64,000 nucleotides of DNA from Cyathus striatus (GCA_025738555.1 JAOVFP010000016.1:992001-1056000); one strand, 5' to 3'. Positions 32,430 to 44,125 are shown, numbered from the stretch's first letter. Translations and numbers: made by a program. Notes: generated from the sequence alone by a model not told the origin.

Positions 32430-33620
32430 GGGACGGACATTCAAGGCGGCAGCGGAGGAGTGGGGACGTTACAGGGTGTGGTAGCAGCAGTGGTGCGGTA
32501 GTGAGAGAGGGCGGGAAAGGGTGAGTAGGGGTGGTGTGTGATGGGAGACGGTAACGGTGGGTGTGGGAGGAGGTGGTGGCGATGGTTGACTTGGCGTCAA
32601 TGACGTTGCGAAGACATCGTCGTCGTCACCCAGGGGAGGAGACGAATGATAAGGGGGCTGTATGACGAGGCCTCAACGCCATTCTTGTCTGTGGGCGGGG
32701 AGGGCTTCGTTATCTTCCTGGTGCAGGGCGTCGTTGTCTTCGCGATGCAGGGAGGACCATGGCCGTCTACGAAGCGTAGACGACACTGGGGAACGTTGCA
32801 GTGCTGGGGCAAGAGAGAGGAAGAGGCCGGTGTCGCATCGACAAGCCATGGGAGGGGTAGCGAGGTGAGGGTTGCTGCAGTGGGCTGGGCGATGTGGCCG
32901 GTCCTACGTGGTGACCATGACGCTGTGGGAGAATGGTAGTGGACGATGGAGAGGGTGAGGTGGGGGTGGCTTACCTGCTGACGTTGCATGGGCGACATGG
33001 CGTCTACGTCGTTATAGGCGCTGGCGTCTGCGAGGAGCAGAGAGCGCGTCCCTCGTCGCTTGCGAAACGAGGGAGAGAGAAGACGCGTGCCCTCGTCACT
33101 TGCAAGACGAGGGCCAGAGGGCGAGCGGAGGGAAAGAGATGGTGAGGGCGAGGGGAGAGATGAAGAGAGAGGGGAGGGAGGGACAGAGAAAGGGGAGGGA
33201 GGGACAGAGAAAGGGGAGGGAGGGACAAAGAGAGAGGGGAGGGAGGGACGAGGCAGTTCGTTGTGGTGACGTTACTGTCCATGAAGCTATGTTCATCATT
33301 TGCAAGGCGAGAGGTAGGTGGGGAGGGAATGACGGGGCGGCGCCCATTGGGACGTTTCTACCCCAGTACTACGCTCGTCACTTGCAAGACGAGGAGAATG
33401 GATTGACGGGGAGGGTGGTGACGAGAGGGACGACGGGGCAACGCTCGTAGTCGTGTTGCTTGCCCATTCCTGCATTCGTCACTTGCAAGACGAGGGGAAA
33501 CCGTTGGTGGGAAGAGGAAGGGAGGGAAGCGGACACTCGTCCCCGGCGAGATGAGAAGGGGGGAAGGGAGAGCAGGAGGGAAAGGAGCTGGAGGGGATGA
33601 GGTGTGGGGAACAGGGGGGA
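32430..33620. repeat. G-rich low-complexity / minisatellite region 1
   Basis: The plus strand is strongly purine- and G-rich. It includes about four tandem copies of a 21-bp unit of the form GAGAAAGGGGAGGGAGGGACA at 33,165-33,249, with many GGG runs that could form G-quadruplexes. Five copies of an imperfect 20-base palindrome, CTCGTCACTTGCAAGACGAG, lie at 33,052, 33,092, 33,292, 33,374 and 33,475. Long open frames on both strands here are composition artefacts. Confidence 0.7.
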
Positions 33621-34073
33621 AGTTGTTGACAGCCGGGTACTATTTTGTCGTGGGAATTTCTCAAAAACATCATTTTTGTGCATATTTTGATTTGCTGAAT
33701 CTGAATCTGTAATTAGTTTTCGCTGAAAATTTTGTTTTCCTATCATAATAAAATTTGTGGTGTTTGCGTGTCGCAAACTGTATAATAATTGTACTTTCTT
33801 TCATTGAAATCGTTTGTGACAGTTAATTACTTTAGTAGCATTGCCATGGATGTCCAATTCTAATCTGCGGATGAAAAATAAATTCAAAGTATGTAAATGT
33901 ACAAAAAAAAATACATAGTAAACTGCAACATTTCGAGGTTATAATATGTCTAAGACTACAACTACCGCACAACTTATAACTTCTACGCACTGAGTACTGA
34001 ACATCAATGTACGAGCTCCGAAATACTTACAACTTGTGACAAAACAAAAGTTGGTGACCGTGTGTATCAGCAT
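33621..34073. other. Intergenic
   Basis: AT-rich spacer at the 3' end of UbiA copy B; no coding sequence seen. Confidence 0.4.
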
Positions 34074-34980
34074 TCAGGCCGACACTTTCGATGGCAAATG
34101 CAATTCAGTGGATAATATCGCAAGTATTGCACAGAAAAGATATGTGAAGTACTGAAAAACACATTGGGGAGTGAGCGAGTGTGATGATGAATGCTACATA
34201 CCATGTATGTCTTGTGGTCATAATGGCTACCTCTCTCTTGAAGGACATGATAGACGATAAATCCATGCATCATCGTAATAGACCATGGTGCAACATCCAT
34301 AATATGTGCCAGATGCAGAAAATACAATGAAAGTGGGGTGAAGACAAAGCTGATTATAAGCCTTGTCTCCCAATCTCCGAATAGAATACTCATCGTCCTG
34401 CGTCCACAAGCGATGTCGCCTTCAATGTCACGAAGATCCTGGATGTTCATCATGGAGCCATTCCAGGCAGAAACTCCGTATACCCATAACTGTGACTCCA
34501 GATTATGCGGTACGAACAACTTCCATGATGCATTTAAAAGTGCCCACGTTCCTAACGTTAACGCAATGTTATTTTTCCCAAACCAATGATGTCCACCAGG
34601 AGCGAGAGATAAGAATGTTGTCGTAAATATCCAGACTATTGTCTCCAGAAAGACGTTGGGTTCGTAGATGGACATTGCCAAATAGGAAGCAAGGACAATC
34701 ATCCATCGAGCCTTTGCCCCTGCGAGGGTAACTTTGCCTGATGGAATGGGTCGGTCTTTCTTGTTAATGCTATCTTCGACAACGCCGGTAATCTGATTGG
34801 AAAGAAATGCATGATCCACCAAATTAGGATGAGATAGCTGTTAATGATTACTGGGATGGGGAGGCCACGGATCGCGCCTACTGCAAAAATGGTTCCCGGG
34901 ATAATCGTTACGGACCAGTCTCTCCAGGAGAAACTGAAGAACACATCGACCTCTCGAAGAATGTACGAGACTAGAGGCAT
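34074..34980 (-). pseudogene. UbiA-family copy B, 16-bp deletion
   Basis: The copy starts at the ATG at 34,980 (M-P-L-V-S-Y-I-L-R-E-V-D-V-F-F). Compared with copy A, 16 bp are missing at about 34,801-34,806: A encodes H-F-L-Y-F-F-N-L-S-N-Q where B jumps from CATTTC to TTTCCAATCAG. This shifts the frame just before Asp motif 1. Downstream the frame is open with intact motifs (V-E-D-S-I-N-K-K-D-R-P; Q-D-L-R-D-I-E-G-D), a 50-bp intron at 34,152-34,201 and a stop at 34,074. A TTTC repeat at the deletion edges suggests slippage or microhomology. A single lesion makes this a young pseudogene. Confidence 0.85.
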
Positions 34981-35042
34981 GAATAGTTAAAAGTTAAAAT
35001 GAGGAGTGTAATGAAGGTTGCGTTTTTGAGGAGAGTAAGTTG

Positions 35043-35215
35043 GCGTTCAAACCACACATTTAATCATTTCCGCGCCACATCTTCTCGGTAGCCCTACCAA
35101 AGCCTACTATTCGGAGACATTTCTGGCGCTATCTTTGGGATTCACAAGCGCATCTTTTGCATGCTCTGCGCCATGTTCTCAATGTTCGCGCCACTTTTTG
35201 GTCTGCACTACTTTT
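35043..35215. repeat. GCGCCAC iteron array, arm 1
   Basis: Short G/T-rich spacers separate repeated GCGCCAC/GCGCTA-type motifs. The segment beginning TTCAAACCACACATTTAATCA corresponds, inverted, to 36,397-36,595. It lies directly upstream of UbiA copy B. Confidence 0.55.
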
Positions 35216-36396
35216 TGTATCTACTAAATATGAGGTTCTTTTTCAATCCTTGCCAGTTTATGTTCTTGTGAAATTATCACAACTATCAAATAAAAACATA
35301 TATTATGTTACTAAGTAACATTTCCAAGCAAGATTACAGTGTACCGCTGGATTTGTAAGTGTTAATTATAGACGAAGGGTGCTCCGGAATCCGAACCGAG
35401 TACCCAAAACGAGATGTCGAGTTTGTGGAAGAGCGCGGGAATGGGATATGGAAGATGGGACTGCACTGAGAAGCTCCCTGTGAGTTAGTATATGAGATGA
35501 GAACGTACAAGACATAGCCAGCAATGTCGAAAAAGCCGAAAACACACGTGTCCAGGCTGGTAGACAAACTTCGGCGTCGCATAAAATTACATATGCACTT
35601 GTGTGACCAATAAGCTTTACTATCCACCACACCCACCCACCATATTAAAAACGAGATAGCAGGCACCAGTCACCTCAACCTCCTCAACTTCTTCAACTAC
35701 CACGCCATATACATCAACCATGCCTATTGCATCAGCGCTGGCGAGTGCGTGCAGTTACACGACATCATTGGTGACTAGCTCGAGTGTCTCTACTAGTAAC
35801 ATCGTCGTAGGCACAGATGCAGAGGGCGAAGTGTGATGAGGACGAGTGTTGCTAGGAGTGCTGTGGCTTGTAGTACTCGTGTTGGTGGGGAGTCTAAACG
35901 TGCGTGTGAGTTCTTGTTCTTTCTTGTTTGTCTACCTGTTGCTGTGATTTTTTTTTGGTTTGTTTTGTTTCCGTGTTCCCTGTTTTGTTCTATTCTACAT
36001 GTGTCAGTGTTTCTCTATTTCTGCCTTACTGACTATATTTTTGCTTCCGCCTCTTGTTCTATCTTGTCTCAAATACAGGCTCACAGGGAGTCACGAGCTT
36101 GAGTATTTTACGCTACGTTGAAGTCTCCACCTCTTGGTCCCATTCCTCCCGCTTTCAAGCTTCAGTCGCATCGATAGATCATTTATGCCCACGGGGTTTT
36201 GCTCGCGCCCTGTACTCACACGCCATAACCTCTACGCTGGCTCTATGTACCCGAATCACTTGGAACCACTTTTCTGAACAATGCTTATTACAATAATGTT
36301 CGCTGTAGTTTATGTATTATATCTGGTGGCACATAATATATTTTAATAGGCTACAGCCGTTGATAATTTCAGAATTTAAGGCTGTCTGGTTGCAAA
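35216..36396. other. Spacer between the iteron arms
   Basis: No supported gene. A 38-codon frame starting at the ATG near 35,719 (M-P-I-A-S-A-L-A-S-A) has Ser/Thr-rich composition but no recognisable domain. Confidence 0.35.
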
Positions 36397-36595
36397 AGTG
36401 GCGCTCAGTGGACTCAGAAAGTAGCGCAAGCCAAAAATAAAGTAGCGCATAGTAGCGTTTGGATGAGCTAAGAAAGTGGTGGTAAGTTGAGAAAGTGGCG
36501 CGGACCAACGAAAGGTAGCGCGAAGCAAGGTCCCGAAGATGTGGCGCTGACATCAAAAGTGGCGCGGGAAATGATTAAATGTGCGTTTTGAAAGC
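36397..36595. repeat. AGTGGCGC iteron array, arm 2 (inverted relative to arm 1)
   Basis: AGTGGCGC or AGTAGCGC recurs at 36,397, 36,420, 36,441, 36,494 and 36,558, with near copies at 36,451, 36,514 and 36,541. The array ends in TGATTAAATGTGCG, the inverse of the start of arm 1. The two arms, about 1.2 kb apart, lie between UbiA copies B and C. Confidence 0.6.
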
Positions 36596-36599
36596 CATA

Positions 36600-37142
36600 G
36601 TAAGTATTGGGAAATTGATCCTTTAAGATATCCCACCGGCCGTTGTAGTTATGTCGAAAGATAGGAAATACACGGAAACGTACTCGAATGGACAGAAAGA
36701 GTAAAGCATATTTATCAACGTTGTGGCAAGCGGCGATTGCTGATAAGGGATATAAAATAGTATTACTACTCGGAATTATTACGTGGGTTCACTCAGTAAC
36801 TCACATGGATGCTGGACAGATGCAACGGTGCTAAGTACTACTCGACCTTGTACAGCGCTACCGAATAGAAATAGTTAATCGTGCATTCTGATACATAGGT
36901 TAGCCACTGTATAAGGACATGCGAAAGTAAGACTATTAGCAACAGTTGAACCTGGAGTACTAGCTATGATAACGTGTCAAATTTTTACTTGAGAGATACT
37001 AGGCTTCGTATTGGTGCACTTAGTATCTTTGGGCCACAGTATAGTAACTTACGGCCAAAAGGATAGTGGTTCACTATCATTAATGCTGACCGACTTTTAT
37101 TGGCTATCTATCCTATCCTACGGTTGAAGTAAAAATTACTGA
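36600..37142. other. Upstream region of UbiA copy C
   Basis: AT-rich, no coding sequence. It leads to the TATA region shared with copy A at 37,145-37,159. Confidence 0.4.
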
Positions 37143-37215
37143 ATGAGGATGATATAAATGGCTTGTAGACTCTCAACAAGAACGCAGCCATTTTACATTA
37201 CTTGCTTGTTCACTC

Positions 37216-37972
37216 ATGTCTTTATTCTCCCGCATCCTTCGAGAGGTTAACCTGTTCTTCAGTTTGACCTGGAGAGATTGGTCTATATCGTTTATCCCTG
37301 GAATACTTTTCGCAATAGGCGCGATGCGAGGTCTTTCTATCCCAGAAATCATTAAAAAATCTCTCTTCCTAATTTTATGGATTGCAAATCTTTTATATTT
37401 CTTCAGCCTCTCCAACCAGATCACTGGAAAAGTTGAGGACAGCGTTAACAAGAAAGGTCGTCCTATTCCATCCGGAAAAGTAACCGTTTCAGGTGCAAAA
37501 GCTCGATGGATGGTTGTCCTTTCATTGTATCTAGCAATCAATGTCTACGAATCCAGTCTTATTCCAGAGGCAATCGTCTGAATATTCACTACAGCTTTTT
37601 TATCCCTCACCCCTGGTGGAAAGCACTGGTTTGGGAAAAACAACATTGCGATGCCTCGTGGAATGTGGGCACTCTTAAGCGCATCATGGAAGGCAATGTC
37701 ACCGCACAACCCCAAGTCACAGTTATGAGCCTTTGGAGTTGCTGCTTGGATTGGTCCGATGATCAACATACAGGATATTCGCGACATTACAGGAGACATT
37801 GCCTGCGGACGCAGGACGATGAGCATTGTATTTGGCGATTGGGAGACAAGGCCTATAGTCAGCTTTGTTTTCACCCCGTTGTCGATGTTTTTCCTACATG
37901 TGACACATCCTCAAGCTTTCGCCTTGGTTAGTCACTACATCGCATATATTTATTATCTACCGTGTCCTTCCT
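37216..37972 (+). pseudogene. UbiA-family copy C, two nonsense codons and 3' truncation
   Basis: The start M-S-L-F-S-R-I-L-R-E-V-N-L-F-F aligns with copies A, B and D. Two TGA codons replace conserved Trp: at 37,579-37,581 (A has I-A-W-V-F-T-T) and 37,726-37,728 (A has S-Q-I-W-V-Y-G). Asp motif 1 is also damaged (K-K-G-R-P for K-K-D-R-P). Similarity to copy A stops near 37,970, before the intron and last exon. It is the most decayed of the four, although its TATA box is preserved. Confidence 0.88.
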
Positions 37973-38099
37973 GACACCTCTTAGGTCTAATAGTAAGGTA
38001 ATATTCCTCACATATTATCTCAGATTAAGCTTTAATGAAATTTATATTATTATACTACTAACATATAATTTAGCTACACTAACATAAAAAACTATATAT

Positions 38100-39400
38100 A
38101 CTAATATGGAGAAATGGCCGACAGTGGCGGTAGCAGTTGGCAAAACAGCAACGACACCGCTGGGGATGAAAGAGAGAAGTAGCAATGAGCAGGAGGAAGA
38201 GGAGGAGGGGGTCGTGGTTCAGATGACACTGAAGGAGGTGGTGGTGGTGGTGGATGGAGTGGCGTCGTTGTCGTTGTCGCGACGCAAGAGGGATGAGGGA
38301 TGAAAAGGGGAGCTGGGTGTGGTGGTGTCGTCGCGACGCAGGGGGGAGGAAGGATGAGGGGAGCTGGGTGTAGTGGCACCGTCGTCGCGACGCTGGGAGA
38401 GGAGGGATGGGGTGGGGGAATAGGTGAGATGTCATCGACGCGACGCTGGGAGAGGAGGGATGAGAAGGGGAGCTGGGGGTGGTGGCGTCGTCGTCGTCGC
38501 GACGCAGGGGAGAGGGGTGAGGAGGGGGGCGGATGATGTGACACCGACGCCATTCTGGCGTGGGGTCGTCATCGTTACCGCGACGCAGAGGGGGAGGAGG
38601 GGGCGCTGGGTGACGTGGCGTCATCGTCGTTGTCGCGATGCAGAGGGGGAGGTGCTGGGCAACTAGGGAGGAGGGGGGGCTAGGTGACGTGGCGCCGTCG
38701 CCTCAGTGAAGCAGGGAGGGAGGGGCTGGGTTACGTGGCGTCGTCGCCTCCACGAAGCAGGGAGGAAGGGGAGGGGGGGCTGAGCAACGGGGCGTCGGCG
38801 TCTTCAGCGACGCAGGGGAGAAAGGGTGGGGGGGGGGGGGGGGGGGCTGGGTGACGTGCTGTCGGGCCGCTAGAACATCGGGCAGGGGTGTTGGGCGCAT
38901 ACGCCTGCCGCCGCCGCCTCTCCTGCCGTGTATCACCCTCAACGCCCCTCCTATCCTCTTCCTTGTTGTCCTCCGCGCTCCTCTCGCTATGCGCCTGCCG
39001 CCGCTGTTCCTGCCGTGTACCACCCTCGTTGTCCCCTCTGTTCACCTATTGTTCCGGCCGTCAGGCGCTGTCCTCGTCCTCATTGTGGGCGTTGGCATTT
39101 GTGCTGGCGCCGTGGTTGTTGTTATGGGCGTTACGGGCTGGTCGTCGCTGTCATTGTCGGCGTTGGGCGCTGTTATAAGAGACGTCGTTAGACTCGTTAC
39201 GGGCGTGGGTGGGAGAGTGCATGGAAGAGTACATGTGGCTGTGGGCGTTGTCGTTGGTGTTGGGGCCGTTAGACATTGAGAGGGGAGATGTTGAGGGGGC
39301 CTGGACGACGTGGTTTCGTCGTCGTCGTGGAGGACGGACAGAGGGGATGTGGGGAGGTCGGTGTTGTTGAGTGGGAGTGACGTGGCCGCCGATTTCTGTT
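38100..39400. repeat. G-rich minisatellite region 2
   Basis: About seven degenerate units of 55-68 bp between roughly 38,271 and 38,640 share the core CGTCGTCGCGACGC (which contains the perfect palindrome CGTCGCGACG) followed by AGGGGGAGGAGGGATG-like sequence. Related units continue to about 38,820 and end in a run of 19 G at 38,828-38,846. Beyond it the strand bias changes to pyrimidine-rich, then (G/T)-rich to 39,400. Open frames on both strands are artefacts. The region is CpG-rich, unlike the window flanks. Confidence 0.7.
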
Positions 39401-39427
39401 GCACGTGACGGAGTGGGCGTCGGGGCT

Positions 39428-39446
39428 TAGACCGGTAGCCGGTCTA
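39428..39446. other. Perfect 8-bp stem hairpin TAGACCGG-tag-CCGGTCTA
   Basis: A related hairpin, AGACCGG-AGGG-CCGGTCT, lies at 46,779-46,796; both are preceded by GTTAG or CTTAG. They look like ends of the same small element family. Confidence 0.5.
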
Positions 39447-39719
39447 GTCGGGGCTAGTTGATCAAGAGCTACTTACACGTCCGGCCCGTGACCTTATCCG
39501 ATTCAGACTAAAGTTCAAACGTCGAATTCAACACTTGTTTCCCGGAGTCGTCCACTAAGTTATTTTATATTACTTCATATATTTTCTCTGTGCAATTTTA
39601 GCTGTACATAATATCCACTAAAAGAGCTGTTGGGAAAGCTGACACGGTCAGACTTCTGGCATTGCATACTAGTGCAATGCAGCACAGCAGTGTCTTATAG
39701 TTCTCAAGTACTTTTTATT

Positions 39720-39842
39720 TATAGCTCTAAGTATGATGCGATGTACATTTTTGGTAAGAAGTACTTATCTCATAATTCACAAGTGCTGTTGTATATAGAT
39801 AGCTCTAAGTAATCAGTATGATGCGACGTACATTTTTGGTAC
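39720..39842 (+). repeat. Two-copy tandem duplication
   Basis: The block AGCTCTAAGTA..GTATGATGCGATGTACATTTTTGGTA occurs at about 39,723-39,758 and 39,801-39,841 with one base change in the core (GATGTAC/GACGTAC). The duplicated unit is about 80 bp. Confidence 0.6.
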
Positions 39843-40343
39843 GACATTTCTTGAGTATTCTGAAGTATCACTGTGTCCGAATGATATTCGAAACATAAGT
39901 GTCAATCATATAATCTTAAAATTGTGGCCGGCGACCACTTCGGGCTTTACAGTGGCATACACAGCAAGTGAATAAACGTAGTCAAAGCTGTGTCATGGCC
40001 TCGGGCAGGCGGCATGGTGTATACAGCATGCTACAGCATGGCCCGGCGTCCATATTCCAAAATAGGATCTTCCTGTGCTAAATTTGGACGCTTTTAGTCT
40101 AATGGAGCAATGCCGCCAAATCGCCGCTCTACAGCGACGTTTACTAAAGTTACAATTTACCTAGTCATCGGTGTTCTACATATAAACCACTAACCCTGAG
40201 AGTTACCAGCTCCCACAGGTCTTCATAACCCTCACGTTCTGCAATACGAATGATTTTCTACCGTATTAATCGCCTACCTGGTTTGTTCTATCTCCGTACA
40301 ACATGCACATACTGACACACGTACTTCTAATTCCTAAATAGTT

Positions 40344-40637
40344 GTGCATAAATACACTGAAACTTCTTTTAAACGATCCTGGCATGCATATCAGTGGGCG
40401 GCGTACCCAACTAGGTTTTCAACTACACCGTCACCTCAGGACTCGCAGACTCGTCGGTTAAGCGAACATCAGTCTAAGCACAAACAAGAACCCCTGAAGG
40501 CAGACTCACCACGTCTCTCAGAATCTCCTAGAGCACCTCGGAAGGGATTTCTCTATCAACAACAACTATCTCCACCTTCACTGTCAGGTCAATGGACGTA
40601 TTACCCACATTGGGGAGGATATTGGGAATATCGTTAG
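40344..40637 (+). CDS. Possible hypothetical protein, low confidence
   Basis: A 97-codon frame in CpG-normal DNA. It is Ser/Pro/Gln-rich and basic, with S-P-R-L-S-E-S-P-R-A-P-R-K-G-F, and ends in a Trp/Tyr-rich tail. No domain, signal peptide or splice structure is seen. It lies in the same spacer as UbiA copy D and may simply be a chance frame. Confidence 0.2.
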   Translation: MHKYTETSFKRSWHAYQWAAYPTRFSTTPSPQDSQTRRLSEHQSKHKQEPLKADSPRLSESPRAPRKGFLYQQQLSPPSLSGQWTYYPHWGGYWEYR

Positions 40638-40795
40638 ATTGTTAGTCATAGTGTGGTGCGAGTGCAAGATTAGTAATATTCCCTGTCACTGACGAACTTG
40701 GACGATTCATGCCTACATGCTACCTATAGTAAATATATGTAAACACAAACTTTATAATAGATCAAGTATTAATATAGATCATTACATCAAATTCT

Positions 40796-41708
40796 TCAAG
40801 TCAACCCCTCGGTCGCTATTAATGCGAGAATCCCACAATGAAGGTACGTGAAGTACTTGAACGATGTAAGTCAGAGATGCAGAAGAAATGGAATTTATGA
40901 AAGAAATGAAATACCATATAGGTTTTATGGTCGTAATGACTACCATTAATTTGAAGGACACGGTAAGCCACGACTAGGTGTGATATGGTGATGCACCAGG
41001 GCGCCAACTCGAGAATATGTGTCATGTGGAGGATAAACATCGATAATGGAGTGAATACAAAGCTGATAAGAAGCCTTGTCGTCCAATCGCCTAACGCGAT
41101 ACTCATTGTTTTCCTCCCGGAAGCAGCGTCACCTTTAATGTCACGTATATCTTGAATATGCATCATGATTCCAGTTCGGACAGCCATTCCATGGACCCAT
41201 ATCTGTGACTGGTAGGTGTGTGGCGCGATCGACTTCCACGATGCATTAAGCAACGCCCATGTCGCCATGGTCATTGCGATATTATTTTTCCAAACCAATG
41301 CCTTCCGCCAGGAGTGATACAGAGAAATGCTGTCGTCATTATACTGACAATAGTCTCTGGTAAGATGGTAGGCATGTATATGGCGATTGCTAGGAAGGAC
41401 GAGAAGATAATAATCCATCGAGCCTTTGCACCTTCAAGGGTAACCTTGCCTGACGGAATTGGACGATCTTTCTTGTCAATGCTATCTTCAACGACACCGG
41501 TGATCTGGTTTGAGAGGTTGAAGAAATAAAGGTAATGTGCGATCCACAAAAATAGGAAGAGATAATTATTAATGATTGTTTGGATGGAAAGTCCTCGCAC
41601 CGCGCCCACTGCGAAGATGATTCCCGGGATAAATGTAGAGGACCAATCCCTCCAGGTGAAACTGAAGAAGACATCGACCTCTCGAAGGATGTATGCGAAT
41701 AAAAACAT
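40796..41708 (-). pseudogene. UbiA-family copy D, single-base frameshift
   Basis: Starts at the ATG at 41,708 (M-F-L-F-A-Y-I-L-R-E-V-D-V-F-F). The frame holds through Asp motif 1 (V-E-D-S-I-D-K-K-D-R-P) to H-W-F-G-K. There one base is missing relative to copy A (GGTTTGGAAAAATAAT against GGTTTGGGAAGAATAAT, about 41,287-41,292). The remainder, in the next frame, contains Q-D-I-R-D-I-K-G-D-A-A-S-G-R-K-T, nearly identical to copy A, then a 59-bp intron at 40,856-40,914 and a short last exon ending at 40,796. Close to copy A in the second half. A recent pseudogene, or a sequencing error if only this base is wrong. Confidence 0.82.
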
Positions 41709-44125
41709 AACGAGTTGAAGCAAATGAGGGATGTAAAATACCAGTGTTATCCCATTGATAGTACCGAAATGAAGGTCTTTATACGTCCGTCGATGTATCT
41801 TTCTCGCATGTTTGTACCCTCTTGAATCTTAGTACGCAGAAGAAGAATTGTACCTTTCCAAAACTTGTTGCTCTATGTGTATGATGCATTCTCCCTGGAA
41901 CACCAGACAAATTTATTTACGGAGATGTGAAAGCTCCATAATTGAATCGCGATTCAGCCATTTGGCAGTTACCACACAAACATTCGGACAACATTGGCCG
42001 GTGTAGACCACAAATTTTACCCAGTCTTCGCCGTTCGGCGTTGCAAGTTCACTAAACTTCCTAAGTGCCTCAACATAAAGAAATCTTACTGCGTTATGGT
42101 TTGAGTTATTTGGATACGACTACATCGCTTTAATCACATTCATGCAAGGGTAAGTGATTACCGGCCTCGAATGGTAAGGAGTCGTTAAGTAACTGTACTA
42201 AATGGGGTGTCATACGCCGTTCTCGACTTCTCGGAAGGCATGCAATTTGCTACCACGATGTAAACAGCGCGGATTCCAGTTACTGGCCCAATCTACCTAG
42301 TTCAAGTAACAGAAAATTAAAATGACTGCCTGTGGATTATCGAAGATAACTGAAGTTCCATCAACTATTCTTGTATGATATACTGACAAGACTCCGGATC
42401 TACAAAGTACACTTACAAAAATAAAGCTTGATGCACATCCAACATCACTTAACGCTTTTGGAATGCAGGGTACAAAGTAGGTTCCGTTGTGGCCGAGTTC
42501 TGTGGTCTGCTCACAGAAATAGGCCGGAGGTAACATTTTGACACGGCTTTATTGGAATAACACGCATTTGGCGCGCGGTTAAAGTATGGGCCGGAAGGCC
42601 GTTGACTTTGTTTGCTCTCTTAGGTCTTAACAAACAACCGTTTTTGGAGAGCTCGGAAGAAGTAGCTCGAACGCAACCGTTTCAAGGAGGAAGGTCTGGC
42701 CACTGAAGAAGAAGGTAGTAAACGAGGTTCTGGAAAGTTTTGACATTAGTATGATGTAGTATATTTCCTTTTCTTTTCTTTTCTTCACGTTTGTTTCAAC
42801 ACAACTCCGCACTCACACACACTTTGTTTTCTTGAAAGGACGAATATTGCAAGTCTAGGACTACACTACCGGGATCAATGGGAGCTGCGATCGAAACGAG
42901 AGGATTCCGCTCTGTGCAGGAGGAGCAGAGGCGTGACGTAAATAGAATCCATCGTTCCGGGACTGCGCCCCGAGGGTCCAGGTGGGGAAATCTTAGACAG
43001 GTAATATTTGACTTCCTTTTTACTTTATTTTGGCGACATATGCCAACGGCCTCTTACTTACGACGTAGAGTAGCTTAGGATATGTCAACCTGGAGTCTGT
43101 GGCACTCGAGAACGTGCAGCACGGACCAGGACCGTTTGTATTTAAATCACTCCCTTTCAAGGGAGTAATATCATCTCTTCCAACTCGGTATTATTTTCCC
43201 TGCTTGTGAAGTCTGATCACGCTGTTTATTCTTCTACTCATTTCCTCAAGTTGTCCTTTTTAAAGGCGCTCGTATTGTTAGCTAAGTGCTCCATTTTACT
43301 CACTTCTTTCTACTTCTCGACGCTCCCGCGAGCGACGCGCGCATAGCGAGTTAATCGAGAAACGCGTCCCTTACGTGATCGGGATTAACGGTGCTTACGA
43401 GTGGTCTAACGGATCGCTGGCATTGTTCCCGTGCACTGACTACTCTTACCTTAGCGTACAGGTACCTCACGCAGACCGTACAACGGACGATTTCTCCGCG
43501 ACACCGTCCAGATACAATACAACGCTTGGTTTTTTTTACTGGCCATGCACTGCAGCTTGTAGTATATATAGAGTACTAGTCCACAGTGAGGATTGAATCG
43601 TGCAATAGATCCTTTCTAATTCGAGTTTGAGATCACAACATTACGCGTGAAGGTATGTCATAGGTACTCCTACTAGTAGTCATTACAAAAATAACAATAC
43701 CATCAACGAAAGTGAGATTTTTCATATACCCGGTTGGAAAATCTGGAATCCACAAGATATGCCTCGTCCTCTTTCTCAATAACACTTGAATTTAAAACAT
43801 ATTCCGCCATCAACGGAGTGAGAGATTTAATTATTCAGTCCACATAAATGTATACATGAAATTAAACTAGACTTTGAAAATGAAGTCATACCAAGCGATG
43901 ATTCGGGGGAGGCAAGGAAAGGTACAAAAAGTTAGCAATGAGTTTTGCATCGTTATCAAAAGACGTGTATGTATCACCAGAATGTCGATACTACGCAAAT
44001 AATTCACCGTGTGAAGTGTGGGAGAGCTAGACAAAAACATTAAACATTTTTGAACATTATAACATATTCTTAATGAGGTTTACAGTATCAACTAAAACAC
44101 CATTACAGTGTTACGAAAAAATCAA
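41709..44125. other. Gene-poor spacer between UbiA copy D and the P450s
   Basis: No supported gene. A minus-strand start near 42,536 encodes T-E-L-G-H-N-G-T-Y-F-V-P-C-I-P, a Cys-containing stretch of secreted-protein character, but the frame is lost after 40 codons. A perfect palindrome ACTCCCTT-TC-AAGGGAGT lies at 43,149-43,166. Confidence 0.35.

Noticed and set aside
32597..33776. Several 60-130-codon frames on both strands
   Set aside because: They arise from G/C-rich repeat DNA; composition is Ser/Pro/Leu or Glu/Gly/Arg only and there is no domain.
38079..39404. Long His/Pro/Ser-rich and Val/Ala-rich frames
   Set aside because: Artefacts of the minisatellite; frames exist in several phases on both strands.
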